Made by a program: the position numbers and the translations under genes
In this document: positions 5,642 through 13,583 of the stretch, piece after piece
Layout: every line of letters starts with the position of its first letter
How positions within the stretch are numbered: the stretch's first letter is position 1
Assembly (NCBI GenBank): GCA_030620065.1
Contig: JAUXFJ010000007.1
Span: 1 to 15,995 of the forward strand
From: Anaerolineaceae bacterium
Lineage (GTDB): Bacteria > Chloroflexota > Anaerolineae > Anaerolineales > Anaerolineaceae
DNA length: 15,995 nucleotides
Reading direction: 5' to 3'
The notes under the pieces: model-generated
Databases searched by the model: none
Seen by the model: only the letters and a program-made list of their open reading frames with translations
What the model was told of the DNA's origin: nothing

Positions 5642-6694
5642 ATGCATAGCACCGATTGTGTTCCATTAATAGCGTTCACGCGTGGCGAGCTTGTTGAGTC
5701 AATCCATTATGGCGCATTTATTGTTGTAGATCAACTAGGTAATGTCATTGCGTCAATGGGCAATCAAGAAACGTTAACTTATCCGCGCAGTTCTATGAAA
5801 CCTCTTCAAGCACTGCCTTTCATTGAACGTAATGGTGATCAATATTTCGATCTTAACCCTAGGGAGGTTGCAATTGTTTGCGCTTCTCATTCTGGAACGG
5901 ATACGCATGTGGAAGTATTGAAAGCCATGCATCAAAAGATCGGCATAGGACTTAAGGATCTTATGTGTGGCATCCATTGGCCTTCAGATAAGAAAACGGC
6001 TGAGGAAATGCGCATGCGAGGGGAAGAACCTAATTCCTACCGTCATAATTGTTCAGGGAAACATACTGGTATGCTCGCACATGCAAAGATGCGCGGGCTG
6101 CCCTTAGAAAATTACTTGAGCATGGACCATCCAATTCAGCAAACAATACTTAAAACGATCGCAGATATGTGCGGGATTGAAGCCGAGCATACACCTGTTG
6201 GCGTGGACGGTTGCAGCGCGCCAGTTTTTGCTATCCCACTAAGGAGTTTTGCTACGGGGATCGCGCGCTTGTGTAATCCTGAGGGCTTAGACGGTAGACG
6301 TGCTGCAGCTTGCAAGTGCATCACACATGCGATGTCTTTGTTTCCTGATATGGTTGCTGGCCCTGGTCGTTTCGATACTGTTTTGATGAATCTCATGCAG
6401 GGGAAAGTGATTGCCAAGGCTGGAGCTGAGGGATACCAATGTATAGGTGTTTTACCAAATGCATTTGGAAAAGACTCACCAGCTTTGGGCATAGCCATCA
6501 AGATATCGGATGGCGACCTCACACGGCGAGCAATTAACTGTGTTAGTGTGTCCATTTTGAATGCCGTGGGCATATTTGGTGAAGGGGAGTTTGAAAAGCT
6601 GGCATCTTTTGGAACTAAGGCATTAAAAAATTGGCGGGAGATAGTTGTTGGTGAGATGAAGACGCTCTTCGATCTGCCGAAACTTAATTGGTGA
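5642..6694 (+). CDS. L-asparaginase, Asnase-II (Rhizobium etli AnsA-like) family
   Basis: Predicted to hydrolyse L-asparagine to aspartate and ammonia in the cytoplasm; no signal peptide is present. This class is unrelated to the E. coli AnsA/AnsB enzymes and resembles the R. etli inducible enzyme. The motifs match that family: PRSSMKP with S50-x-x-K53, CASHSG with S82, RHNCSGKHTGM with C137 and K140, GVDGCSAP with C191, and AKAGAEG with K259. In the R. etli enzyme the equivalent Ser-Lys tandems and the zinc-binding Cys/Lys are active-site residues. The length (350 aa) is normal. GGAG (5626-5629) is 12 bases before the ATG, a little far. The downstream endonuclease III-like gene starts seven bases past the stop. 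Confidence 0.92.
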   Translation: MHSTDCVPLIAFTRGELVESIHYGAFIVVDQLGNVIASMGNQETLTYPRSSMKPLQALPFIERNGDQYFDLNPREVAIVCASHSGTDTHVEVLKAMHQKIGIGLKDLMCGIHWPSDKKTAEEMRMRGEEPNSYRHNCSGKHTGMLAHAKMRGLPLENYLSMDHPIQQTILKTIADMCGIEAEHTPVGVDGCSAPVFAIPLRSFATGIARLCNPEGLDGRRAAACKCITHAMSLFPDMVAGPGRFDTVLMNLMQGKVIAKAGAEGYQCIGVLPNAFGKDSPALGIAIKISDGDLTRRAINCVSVSILNAVGIFGEGEFEKLASFGTKALKNWREIVVGEMKTLFDLPKLNW

Positions 6695-6701
6695 AAACTA
6701 T

Positions 6702-7403
6702 ATGACTTCGGAGAAGGATCTCAGAATAGAGCATCGTCAGCGCATCCTTGCGGTACATCAAAAACTCCATAATATATATGGTGAACCGCAATGGCGTGGC
6801 CAGTTACCTCCAATTGACGAACTTGTATCGACTTTCCTTTCTCAAAACACGAATGATAAAAACAGGGACAGGGCCTTCGGGGCACTCAAACAGCATTATC
6901 CTTCATGGGAAGCTGTGCGGGATGCACCTACGTCCGAGCTTGTCGCAGTGATCCGTCCATCCGGGCTGGCAAATCAGAAAGCCCCGCGTATACAAAATGC
7001 TCTGCGTGTCATCAGCCAACAACAAGGAGAAATAACCTTGGACTTTTTGCGTGATATACCGATTGAGCAAGCGCGAAGTTGGTTGAAGAATCTCAAGGGA
7101 GTAGGACCTAAAACAGCTGCTATTGTGCTTCTGTTTTCACTGGAAATTCCTGCTTTTCCTGTGGACACGCATATTTATCGTGTTACCGGCCGCATTGGTG
7201 TGCGACCTCTGGGTATCAATGTTGAGAAAACTCATGAATACCTTGAGGAGATTATCTCCGAAGATGCTTATTATGCTTTGCATCTGAATTTAATCCGTTT
7301 GGGTAGAGAAACTTGTCAAGCTCGTAAATGGTATTGTTGGCGCTGCCCGATAGAATCTTTATGTTTGTTTGAAAAAAAGTTACTGCAGCAGCCTGATATG
7401 TAA
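6702..7403 (+). CDS. nth: Endonuclease III-like DNA glycosylase/AP lyase with 4Fe-4S cluster
   Basis: A base-excision repair enzyme of the HhH-GPD superfamily. The glycosylase domain begins near residue 38 with ELVSTFLSQNTNDKN. The helix-hairpin-helix is LKGVGPKTAAIVLL with catalytic-type K137. The conserved Asp is D155 in FPVDTHIYRVTGRIG. The K-to-D spacing of 18 residues equals that of E. coli Nth (K120/D138), supporting bifunctional glycosylase/lyase activity. The cluster ligands C205, C212, C215 and C221 give the C-x6-C-x2-C-x5-C pattern. The 233-residue length is slightly above E. coli Nth. The ATG is seven bases after the asparaginase stop, and GGTGA at that stop may serve as the ribosome site, implying translational coupling. 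The exact substrate range (Nth or a Nth-like paralogue) is not decided by sequence. Confidence 0.9.
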   Translation: MTSEKDLRIEHRQRILAVHQKLHNIYGEPQWRGQLPPIDELVSTFLSQNTNDKNRDRAFGALKQHYPSWEAVRDAPTSELVAVIRPSGLANQKAPRIQNALRVISQQQGEITLDFLRDIPIEQARSWLKNLKGVGPKTAAIVLLFSLEIPAFPVDTHIYRVTGRIGVRPLGINVEKTHEYLEEIISEDAYYALHLNLIRLGRETCQARKWYCWRCPIESLCLFEKKLLQQPDM

Positions 7404-7515
7404 TACAAAGTAGATATTCAAAGACGATGTGGGGGGATTTGTTGTGATCAGCTGCACATGCACACAGATATGTCTCTGTTATTGATTAAACTGGTGGAAT
7501 GGGGGAAATATTTAG

Positions 7516-8835
7516 TTAAGTGCTTATTAATTCCCCTCGCATTGACCAGGGTCCTGCCCAGGTGATCCTGATATCTCTTTCTTGACCTAACAGGTCTTCA
7601 TCTGTTTCTACAAATACGAGCTTATTTGTGGGTGTGCGTCCGCGCCAGCGTGCTTTCGGTTTCCCTTCAAACAGCACGGATACTTGACGATCGAGATATG
7701 TGGTGTTGATTTGCCCGGAAATTTGCTCTTGGAGGTTCTCCAAGGCACGAAAACGGCGCAGCTTTTCTTCGGAAGTTACATCATCCTCGAGAAAACGTGC
7801 TGAATAAGTTCCGGGTCTTGGGGAATATCTTGCCAAATGGGCGACATCCATTTTTAGGTCTTTCAGGAGCTTGTAGGTATTCATAAACTGAGCATTGCTC
7901 TCACCCGGAAAACCAACAATCACATCTGTGGCGATTGAAGCATCAGGTATGCGTGATCTGATCTGTTGTATGAGCTGTCGATAGTCATCCGATGTATACC
8001 CTCGACGCATTGCTTGGAGGATCTGATCATCTCCAGCTTGGATAGGCACTTCGATATGCGGCATTACTTTAGGAAGTGCAGCAACAGTATCGAGTAAGGA
8101 TTCTGTCATCCAATTTGGATGTGATGTAAGGAAGCGGATACGGTACAAGCCGTCAATTTTGTGCAGTTTACGTAAGAGATCTTCTAAATTGGGTTTACTG
8201 GGAAGATCCAAACCGTAGCGGTCAACGATCTGCCCTAATAGCACGATCTCCCTGACCCCTTGCGCAGCTAGTGCGTTTGCTTCATTGAGGATCTCGGTAT
8301 AGGGACGACTGTGTTCCTTTCCGCGTTTGTATGGAATGATGCAATATGTGCAAGCGTGTGAACAGCCATATACGATGGGGATGTTTGCAGATATCAGCTT
8401 ACCTTGTTCCTGCTTGGGTAAGATAAGTTCATTATCCAATGCCCTGTCAATCTGTTGGCGCCAGTTCTGCGCTTCTGTTTTTGGATCATTGCGAGTTAGA
8501 AAAGTCAGAAGCGGGTTTGGATCAGAGGGTGGGGAGAAAACATCAACCCAAGGGAATTTTTTCTCTATCTGTTCATTGCCATGAACGCCGATCAAGCAAC
8601 CCATTAAATTTATGATCAGGTTTGGATTTTTCTCTTTTAGTGGGCGCAGTGAGCTTAAGCGCCCAATCGCTTTAATTTCTGCGCTTTGACGGACAACGCA
8701 TGTATTTAAAACGATTAAATCGGCGTTTTCAATCTGCTGAGTGCGCTGATAACCGAACTGTTCCAGAGAAGAAGCCAGATATCGGGAATCTGCCACATTC
8801 ATTTGACAGCCTTTTGTCCATATATAGTATTTCAT
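7516..8835 (-). CDS. miaB: tRNA-2-methylthio-N6-dimethylallyladenosine synthase (MiaB-type)
   Basis: A radical-SAM methylthiotransferase that adds a methylthio group to i6A37 of tRNAs reading UNN codons. Three domains are visible. The N-terminal UPF0004 cluster domain has C10 (GCQMN), C46 (NTCVVR) and C80 (MGCLIG). The radical-SAM core has C158-x3-C162-x2-C165 (CSHACTYCIIPYKRG). A C-terminal TRAM-like segment spans about 375-435. Exact GCQMN and RGKEHSRP favour MiaB over RimO or MtaB, though MtaB-like paralogues are not fully excluded. All six cluster cysteines are present and the length of 439 is typical. No Shine-Dalgarno sequence precedes the ATG, and a TATAAT ends only eight bases upstream, suggesting a leaderless or near-leaderless mRNA. 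It converges with the nth gene. Confidence 0.93.
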   Translation of the reverse strand: MKYYIWTKGCQMNVADSRYLASSLEQFGYQRTQQIENADLIVLNTCVVRQSAEIKAIGRLSSLRPLKEKNPNLIINLMGCLIGVHGNEQIEKKFPWVDVFSPPSDPNPLLTFLTRNDPKTEAQNWRQQIDRALDNELILPKQEQGKLISANIPIVYGCSHACTYCIIPYKRGKEHSRPYTEILNEANALAAQGVREIVLLGQIVDRYGLDLPSKPNLEDLLRKLHKIDGLYRIRFLTSHPNWMTESLLDTVAALPKVMPHIEVPIQAGDDQILQAMRRGYTSDDYRQLIQQIRSRIPDASIATDVIVGFPGESNAQFMNTYKLLKDLKMDVAHLARYSPRPGTYSARFLEDDVTSEEKLRRFRALENLQEQISGQINTTYLDRQVSVLFEGKPKARWRGRTPTNKLVFVETDEDLLGQERDIRITWAGPWSMRGELIST

Positions 8836-8843
8836 AGTCGCTT

Positions 8844-8849
8844 ATTATA
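8844..8849 (-). promoter_or_regulatory. -10 element of miaB, implying a leaderless transcript
   Basis: TATAAT on the minus strand (8849-8844) with eight bases to the ATG at 8835. A normal start point about seven bases downstream would put the mRNA 5' end at, or within about two bases of, the start codon. No strong -35 is seen. Confidence 0.45.
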
Positions 8850-8894
8850 ATTGAACATTTATGAAGAAACAGGATTTATCGCAAGACGTTTGAG

Positions 8895-9033
8895 TTGAGG
8901 GTGTTGAAAATAATTCGGCTGGTCAGACCCAAAAAGGTTTTATTACATTTTGGCATTAATAAGTACTGTCTATGCTGCTTTTATATGATTGTATGGCGAA
9001 ATAAATAATCTTTAGAGTTTTTTCAGCACCTTC
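8895..9033. mobile_element. Candidate MITE or decayed IS fragment (inverted ends, possible 6-bp direct repeats)
   Basis: GGTGTTGAAAATAA (from 8900) and the reverse complement of the right end (GGTGCTGAAAAAAC, ending at 9030) agree at 11 of 14 positions and can pair over 11 bp with one G-T. TTTGAG occurs just outside both ends, at 8889-8894 and 9034-9039, as a possible target duplication. On the left, a few extra bases separate it from the repeat. No open frame is inside. Tentative. Confidence 0.35.
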
Positions 9034-9069
9034 TTTGAGCTTCTATATGATATTAAATATTTTTTTCAA

Positions 9070-9078
9070 TGTTATAAT
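9070..9078 (+). promoter_or_regulatory. Extended -10 promoter of the STAS gene
   Basis: TGTTATAAT (9070-9078) is a perfect TGnTATAAT match. A transcript would start near 9085, giving a leader of about 49 bases before the ATG at 9134. No matching -35 is seen. Confidence 0.55.
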
Positions 9079-9121
9079 TTGTTGATATTAATATTTATTT
9101 TTGATCAAGGATTATCTGAAT

Positions 9122-9127
9122 GGAGGG
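9122..9127 (+). promoter_or_regulatory. Ribosome binding site that sets the STAS-protein start
   Basis: GGAGGG, a near-perfect Shine-Dalgarno, with six bases to the ATG at 9134. It rules out the TTG at 9101 as the main start. Confidence 0.85.
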
Positions 9128-9133
9128 TGCGAT

Positions 9134-9469
9134 ATGGACTTTGAAGTAACTGAATATAAACACTGTACTATTCTTAAGGGTAATGGGCGCATCGATAGTC
9201 ATACTGCCCCGGATGTTGAAGGGGCTTTGAATAAGCTGATTGAGAAGGACCAATTTAATATCATATTTAACATGGTTGATATTGAATTTGTGTCTAGTGC
9301 CGGTTGGTGGGCTTTGATTCGCACTCAAAAGAAGGTAGGCAAGCTCAATCGTGGTGAATTGGTCTTGGTTAATCTCGAAGAACGCATTCGCGAATCGATG
9401 GACCTGGTTGGCATTAGCCCTTATTTTAAGGTTTACGATAATCTTACTGATGCAGTAGGTTATTTTTAA
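9134..9469 (+). CDS. STAS-domain protein, anti-sigma-factor-antagonist type
   Basis: A 111-residue single-domain protein of the SpoIIAA/RsbV class. These bind anti-sigma kinases and are switched by serine phosphorylation in partner-switching signalling. Visible features are strand TILKGNGRIDSHTAPDVEGA (12-31), FNIIFNMVDIEFVSSAGWWALIRTQ (41-65), strand GELVLVNL (74-81), and terminal helix region NLTDAVGYF. In SpoIIAA the phospho-site motif is DSSG; here the position reads VSSAG (53-57), so S55 is the likely acceptor but the preceding Asp is Ser. The start is fixed by GGAGGG. No kinase or phosphatase partner lies in the window, so it is an orphan. A terminator follows 22 bases past the stop. 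Confidence 0.88.
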   Translation: MDFEVTEYKHCTILKGNGRIDSHTAPDVEGALNKLIEKDQFNIIFNMVDIEFVSSAGWWALIRTQKKVGKLNRGELVLVNLEERIRESMDLVGISPYFKVYDNLTDAVGYF

Positions 9470-9490
9470 TCATTAGTGTGTGAATATTAA

Positions 9491-9516
9491 AACGGAGCAG
9501 GAAAATCTGCTCCGTT
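9491..9516. terminator. Bidirectional intrinsic terminator between the STAS and GH2 genes
   Basis: AACGGAGCAG (9491-9500) pairs perfectly with CTGCTCCGTT (9507-9516) around GAAAAT. The minus-strand exit continues TTTTAATATT, a good U-tract for the GH2 gene ending at 9547. The plus-strand exit is ATTAATTTA, weaker, for the STAS gene. Confidence 0.85.
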
Positions 9517-9546
9517 ATTAATTTAGCCATGCGGGGTAAATAGTAT

Positions 9547-11349
9547 CTAACGCGGACTTTCTTCGTATAATCGCTTATGGAGTTCGACAACGGATTGCGG
9601 ATCGATCTTAATGACCTTTCGATCATAAGAGAGAAATCCATTAACTTCCACCTCGATATCTGTAGTTTGTGTATAAACCGCAGCTGACAGACCTTTTTTA
9701 ACCAATGGCAGGAGCTCAGATTCAAGTAGTGATTGATAAGCATGAGTGAGGGCTTCTTGATTTTTAAATTTTTTATATCCAAATTGCTTATTCTTTTTCC
9801 AGTTATGTCCGGGAATGCTTAGGCTGTAACCGCCGAATTCTGACAGGACGGTGGCGCGTTTCTTTTCAAAAGCAGTGGGGGTTAAACGTTTGAAGTAGGA
9901 ATGTAGACTTTTACAATCTCCAGCTCCCTGGTCAAACCAACCACTTGCGTGGTCAACAAGGCGTGTGGGATCATACGCCTTTACCCAATCGGCAATTTGT
10001 TCAGCGTCGAACTGTCCCCATCCCTCGTTGAACGGAACCCAGAGGCCGATGGATACAACATTGTAAAGCATATCAATCATTTCTTTTAATTCTTGAAGAT
10101 ACTGCTTTCGATTGTCTTTAGAATGACGCCCTGATAGGTAATACTTTTTTGTATCCTTAAACTTAGTTCGGCTTTTTGCTAAAAGGAACCAAATAAGCTT
10201 GGGCGTTGTACCACCGTTGATCATATCCTGCCAAAGGATGATGCCAATCTTGTCGCAGTAGTAGTAATATCGAGCTGGCTCAACTTTAATGTGTTTGCGG
10301 ATCATGTTGAAGCCTGCTTGTTTACAAAATTCTATATCATAACGCATTGCTTCATCACTGGGCGGTGTGTATAAGCCGTCAGGCCAGTAACCTTGGTCAA
10401 GGAGACCATACTGGAAAAGGGGTTGGTTATTTAGACAAAGGCGCGTGACACAGTTGGAATCTGTACCGAGGCTGAACTTGCGCATTCCGAAATAGCTTGC
10501 GACCTGGTCTACAACTTTGCCAGCCTTGAGAAGTTTCACCTCCAAGTCATATAGATGCGGTGAATCGGGTGACCATAATTTTGCGGAAGGGACGTGAATT
10601 TCTATTGTTGAATCTATTGCACCTTCAATCTGTGCAGCGGTTTTATTGCCATTTTTGACGATTGCTTGGATTCTCAGATCAGCGGACTGGTTAGAAGTAA
10701 ATACAAGTAAATTAAGCGCTTCCTTGTCAATATCGGGGGTCATTTTAAGTGAGGTAATATGATCGGGTGGGACTACTTCTAGCCAAACGGTTTGCCAAAT
10801 TCCAGATACAGCGGTATACCAGATGAATGAGGGTTTGAGAACTTGTTTCCCATGTTCTTGTTTACCATGATCACTGGGGTCCCAGACAGATACAACTAAT
10901 TCATTTCTACCTGCTTGCAGAGTTTCGGTAATATCAAACGAAAAAGGACAGTAGCCTCCGCGATGTGAACCTATTTTGACGTCATTGAGGTAGATGGTTG
11001 ACTCCCAGTCGACTGCTCCAAAATGCAATAGGACGCGTTGGTTTTTCCAATCCCTATCCATAGAAAATGTACGGTAGTACCATAAGCGTTCTTCGGGTTT
11101 TAATGGACGCTTGACGCCTGATAATGCTGATTCGATTGCAAATGGGACTAAGATCGTACCCGGATATTCACCGGGTTGAGGGGCATGTTTTGCTGTGATT
11201 GCATATTCCCAGAGCCCATTTAGATTCTGCCAGTGTGTCCTTTGCATTTGAGGACGAGGATATTCCGGAAAGGGTTGAGCGGGATCAATGTTTTGCGCCC
11301 ACTGTGTCATAAGCTGTCCTGAAACAGGCTGCCAAGATTTTGACTTCAT
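9547..11349 (-). CDS. Glycoside hydrolase family 2 protein (beta-galactosidase/glucuronidase type)
   Basis: A retaining beta-glycosidase of 600 residues. The N-terminal sugar-binding domain (about 40-195) shows NLNGLWEYA, LVPFAIESALSGV, LWYYRTF and the conserved WESTIYLNDVKIGSHRGGY (115-133). An immunoglobulin-like domain follows (about 197-290). The TIM barrel then runs from about 305 with FCKQAGFNMIRKHIKVEP. The acid/base is E442 in WVPFNEGWGQFD and the nucleophile is E504 in LSEFGGYS, so it is predicted active. There is no signal peptide, which suggests cytoplasmic use of imported oligosaccharides. Substrate is undecided; the FNEGWGQFD form differs from E. coli LacZ and no transporter is adjacent. 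GGGAG (11359-11355) is five bases upstream, and an extended -10 promoter lies before it. Confidence 0.92.
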   Translation of the reverse strand: MKSKSWQPVSGQLMTQWAQNIDPAQPFPEYPRPQMQRTHWQNLNGLWEYAITAKHAPQPGEYPGTILVPFAIESALSGVKRPLKPEERLWYYRTFSMDRDWKNQRVLLHFGAVDWESTIYLNDVKIGSHRGGYCPFSFDITETLQAGRNELVVSVWDPSDHGKQEHGKQVLKPSFIWYTAVSGIWQTVWLEVVPPDHITSLKMTPDIDKEALNLLVFTSNQSADLRIQAIVKNGNKTAAQIEGAIDSTIEIHVPSAKLWSPDSPHLYDLEVKLLKAGKVVDQVASYFGMRKFSLGTDSNCVTRLCLNNQPLFQYGLLDQGYWPDGLYTPPSDEAMRYDIEFCKQAGFNMIRKHIKVEPARYYYYCDKIGIILWQDMINGGTTPKLIWFLLAKSRTKFKDTKKYYLSGRHSKDNRKQYLQELKEMIDMLYNVVSIGLWVPFNEGWGQFDAEQIADWVKAYDPTRLVDHASGWFDQGAGDCKSLHSYFKRLTPTAFEKKRATVLSEFGGYSLSIPGHNWKKNKQFGYKKFKNQEALTHAYQSLLESELLPLVKKGLSAAVYTQTTDIEVEVNGFLSYDRKVIKIDPQSVVELHKRLYEESPR

Positions 11350-11382
11350 ACATTCTCCCTTTTAAAAAGTCTCAGAAGCATG

Positions 11383-11391
11383 ATTATAGCA
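11383..11391 (-). promoter_or_regulatory. Extended -10 promoter of the GH2 gene
   Basis: The minus strand reads TGCTATAAT (11391-11383), a perfect TGnTATAAT. The start point would be near 11376, giving a leader of about 27 bases that contains the GGGAG ribosome site. Confidence 0.58.
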
Positions 11392-11434
11392 AATAAATTG
11401 GTAATTTGTGTTCTAGGTGGAGTGTTACATAATG

Positions 11435-11461
11435 ATACGAGCTGGTAAAACCAACTCGTAT
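11435..11461 (-). terminator. Hairpin terminator after the metalloprotease pair
   Basis: ATACGAG/CTCGTAT with inner TGGT/ACCA, broken by one C-A mismatch, around AAA. It lies 39 bases past the stop codon of the leftward protease gene. The U-run on the minus strand is poor (ATCATTATG), so it may instead act as an mRNA 3'-end stabiliser. Confidence 0.5.
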
Positions 11462-11500
11462 TAAGAGGATCCATATTTGGTGTTTGTTTTGCAGTTTTTG

Positions 11501-13582
11501 TTATTTAATCTCGTACTGGTAGATTGCCCTTTGGCGGGTGAATGGCGTTACGCCGGAAATAACCAATATGACTTCGTCAATCTCACCACCAATTGAGATC
11601 TCGATGTTGGAGCTATTCTCTGATGACAATTCGATATGAGTAACTGTTGTTTGGACACCAATCTCAATCAGAGTGATCATATAAGTTTGAGGTAGGTAGT
11701 TTTGCACGCGCACAAAGCCTTCACCTATCCAGCCGCCTTCGTCTGTTTCAAAGTCAGTGAAGTAGTCTATAGCATCGATGCGGATGTCATCAATGTATAA
11801 CCCGACACCGTTTACAGCAGCGTCTGTCACATAATCAAAGCGCAGTGTGACTTTCTGTCCAGCAAATTGACTGAGATTGATGTTTTCATCAAGCCATTTA
11901 CCGGATTGTCCATTATATCCACAGCCATAACTATTGCCTGAAGGATTATCTGTTATACAGGAGCTTGTTTCTATGATTTGCCATTTCTTGCCATCCACTG
12001 AGGCAGAAAGGAATATATAGTCATAATCTTCTTCCAGTTCGTACCAGGTCTTATAGGATAGCTCGATTGGTGCGGAAGTATTAGTGAAGTCAAATTCCTG
12101 GGTTAGGCTCATGTTTGACTCATCACCCATGTTTGACCAGAAAACATACTCGCCGGAATACGCGTCAATAGGTAATATTTTCACCTCTTGCACGCCTGCA
12201 AAATTCAGTATGTGGTCTCCGGGGCAGTCGATCTTAATATAGTCCACGCCGAATTGGTAAACGTCTTTAACTTTGGTGACCGGGCATGAACTGATTGTCT
12301 CAGTCGGATTTATTAGAAAGGGGGTATAGCTTGTGTAGGTATAGCGCCCATTTTCAACTGAAGGATTGAGAATATAATTTGCCACAGCCCAATCAGCGAA
12401 AACTTGATTACCTGTGTAGGGCATTGTTGTATCCGGGTTTATTATTTCAAGGGCCAGCATTACTGCATCTATACTTGCTATTCCATTATCAGGGTGTGCA
12501 ACGAGTGCTTTTGTGGCGGTTTCACCAAAACGATCCAGGAAGTAAGTCATAAACAGGAAGGAAGCGCCATAATGTGGGCCATTGCTTCCTGGTTCGGTTC
12601 CCCAATCTGTTAGTTGCAGATCAGGGTTCATGCTGTAAAGATAATCAAAACCACCTGTATCATAGCCGTTAAGCAGTTCCGACAGCATTGAAAAACCTTC
12701 ATTAACCCAGGTTTCTTCATTACGATCATTGTACCAATGGATCATATGTTGAAATTCATGCGCCATGGTGCCATAGATATATTCTCTTCCTAAATCAACA
12801 TTGTCCGAATTCATTAAAAACATTTCATGGGCATTAGAATACGGATGTGCTTCAGGATGTATCTGGTCTGCTGAGGAATAATACCCTGCGATGGAATTTC
12901 CCAGTCCGCCTGCATAGAGGGCATAGATATGCGGGTCATTGTCGATACCCGGTGACCACTCTGTGCCGAAGAACTCCTGGTTTGTTGGATAAATTTTTTC
13001 GTCAAAAGTGCTGGCAAGGGATTCTAAATCCGCCTTGTTATATGGGACGTCTTTCTCGATCCAGAAATATAGATGTTCTCCAATATATCTCAGCACAGCT
13101 GTGATCTGGAAATTTACGTTTGTGTCTGTATTTACCACCCAGAAGGATTTTTCATCGCCAAGTTGATAAGGCAGATTCTCGTCTGGTAAGGTGTGAGGGA
13201 TATTTGACTTGCCGCCCAAGCGTTCAGCGAGGTCAATGGGGTCATTTATCGGCACAATTTCTTGCTGCAGGTTGTTAAGAGATTCTAGAGCGCCTTCGGA
13301 AGAAGAAGCTGACGTTATGGTTGCAGTCTGGTTAGGCTTAGCGGGAGTACTGATGAGTGGGCTGGCCGGTGTGGGGCTAGAATCACCATAGACATTTTGA
13401 GTTTCAGCTGAGTAGGATGGTGTATTCGCCTCGGCAAGAGGCGTGGTCTGCTCTGATGCTGATCTGAATGGTTTAAAGATAATCCAGCCTGTGGTACCGC
13501 TGATAGTAAAAAAACATAAACAAGAGAGTAGGGCAATGATGATTAATAAAACCAGCAATTTGTTTGAATTATTGTTATTCAT
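11501..13582 (-). CDS. Membrane-anchored zinc metalloprotease with immune-inhibitor-A-like C-terminus (downstream copy)
   Basis: A 693-residue envelope protein. A membrane helix (about 9-36) is followed by a Ser/Thr/Pro-rich linker (about 42-98) and the peptidase region (about 115-410). Zinc motif: H275-E276-F277-Q278-H279, then E295 in WVNEGFS, a gluzincin-like HExxH plus Glu arrangement. Conserved upstream features are FFGTEW, YAGGLGNSIAGYYSS and SNAHEMFLMN. From about 470 comes a region like the MAM/VEG part of immune inhibitor A (peptidase M6): GEYVFWSNMGDESN, TWYELEEDYDYIFLSASVDG, a C542/C554 loop, YIDDIRID and DFETDEGGWIGEGF. It is paralogous to the gene just upstream. Its ATG is one base past that stop, and AGGA inside the upstream gene's end serves as ribosome site. 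C433/C453 are unique to this copy. The best-known family (M6 or M30) is unclear. Confidence 0.88.
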   Translation of the reverse strand: MNNNNSNKLLVLLIIIALLSCLCFFTISGTTGWIIFKPFRSASEQTTPLAEANTPSYSAETQNVYGDSSPTPASPLISTPAKPNQTATITSASSSEGALESLNNLQQEIVPINDPIDLAERLGGKSNIPHTLPDENLPYQLGDEKSFWVVNTDTNVNFQITAVLRYIGEHLYFWIEKDVPYNKADLESLASTFDEKIYPTNQEFFGTEWSPGIDNDPHIYALYAGGLGNSIAGYYSSADQIHPEAHPYSNAHEMFLMNSDNVDLGREYIYGTMAHEFQHMIHWYNDRNEETWVNEGFSMLSELLNGYDTGGFDYLYSMNPDLQLTDWGTEPGSNGPHYGASFLFMTYFLDRFGETATKALVAHPDNGIASIDAVMLALEIINPDTTMPYTGNQVFADWAVANYILNPSVENGRYTYTSYTPFLINPTETISSCPVTKVKDVYQFGVDYIKIDCPGDHILNFAGVQEVKILPIDAYSGEYVFWSNMGDESNMSLTQEFDFTNTSAPIELSYKTWYELEEDYDYIFLSASVDGKKWQIIETSSCITDNPSGNSYGCGYNGQSGKWLDENINLSQFAGQKVTLRFDYVTDAAVNGVGLYIDDIRIDAIDYFTDFETDEGGWIGEGFVRVQNYLPQTYMITLIEIGVQTTVTHIELSSENSSNIEISIGGEIDEVILVISGVTPFTRQRAIYQYEIK

Positions 13583-13583
13583 A

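Noticed and set aside
6136..6573. 145-codon open frame antisense to the asparaginase gene
   Set aside because: Shadow of the asparaginase coding strand; the protein sequence shows no domain and there is no promoter or ribosome site.
7404..7515. Terminator between the convergent nth and miaB genes
   Set aside because: Only a 4-5 bp stem (ACAGA/TCTGT) without a U-tract is present; not enough to call.
9444..9782. 112-codon minus-strand frame overlapping the GH2 3' end
   Set aside because: It overlaps both the terminator hairpin and the well-supported GH2 frame.
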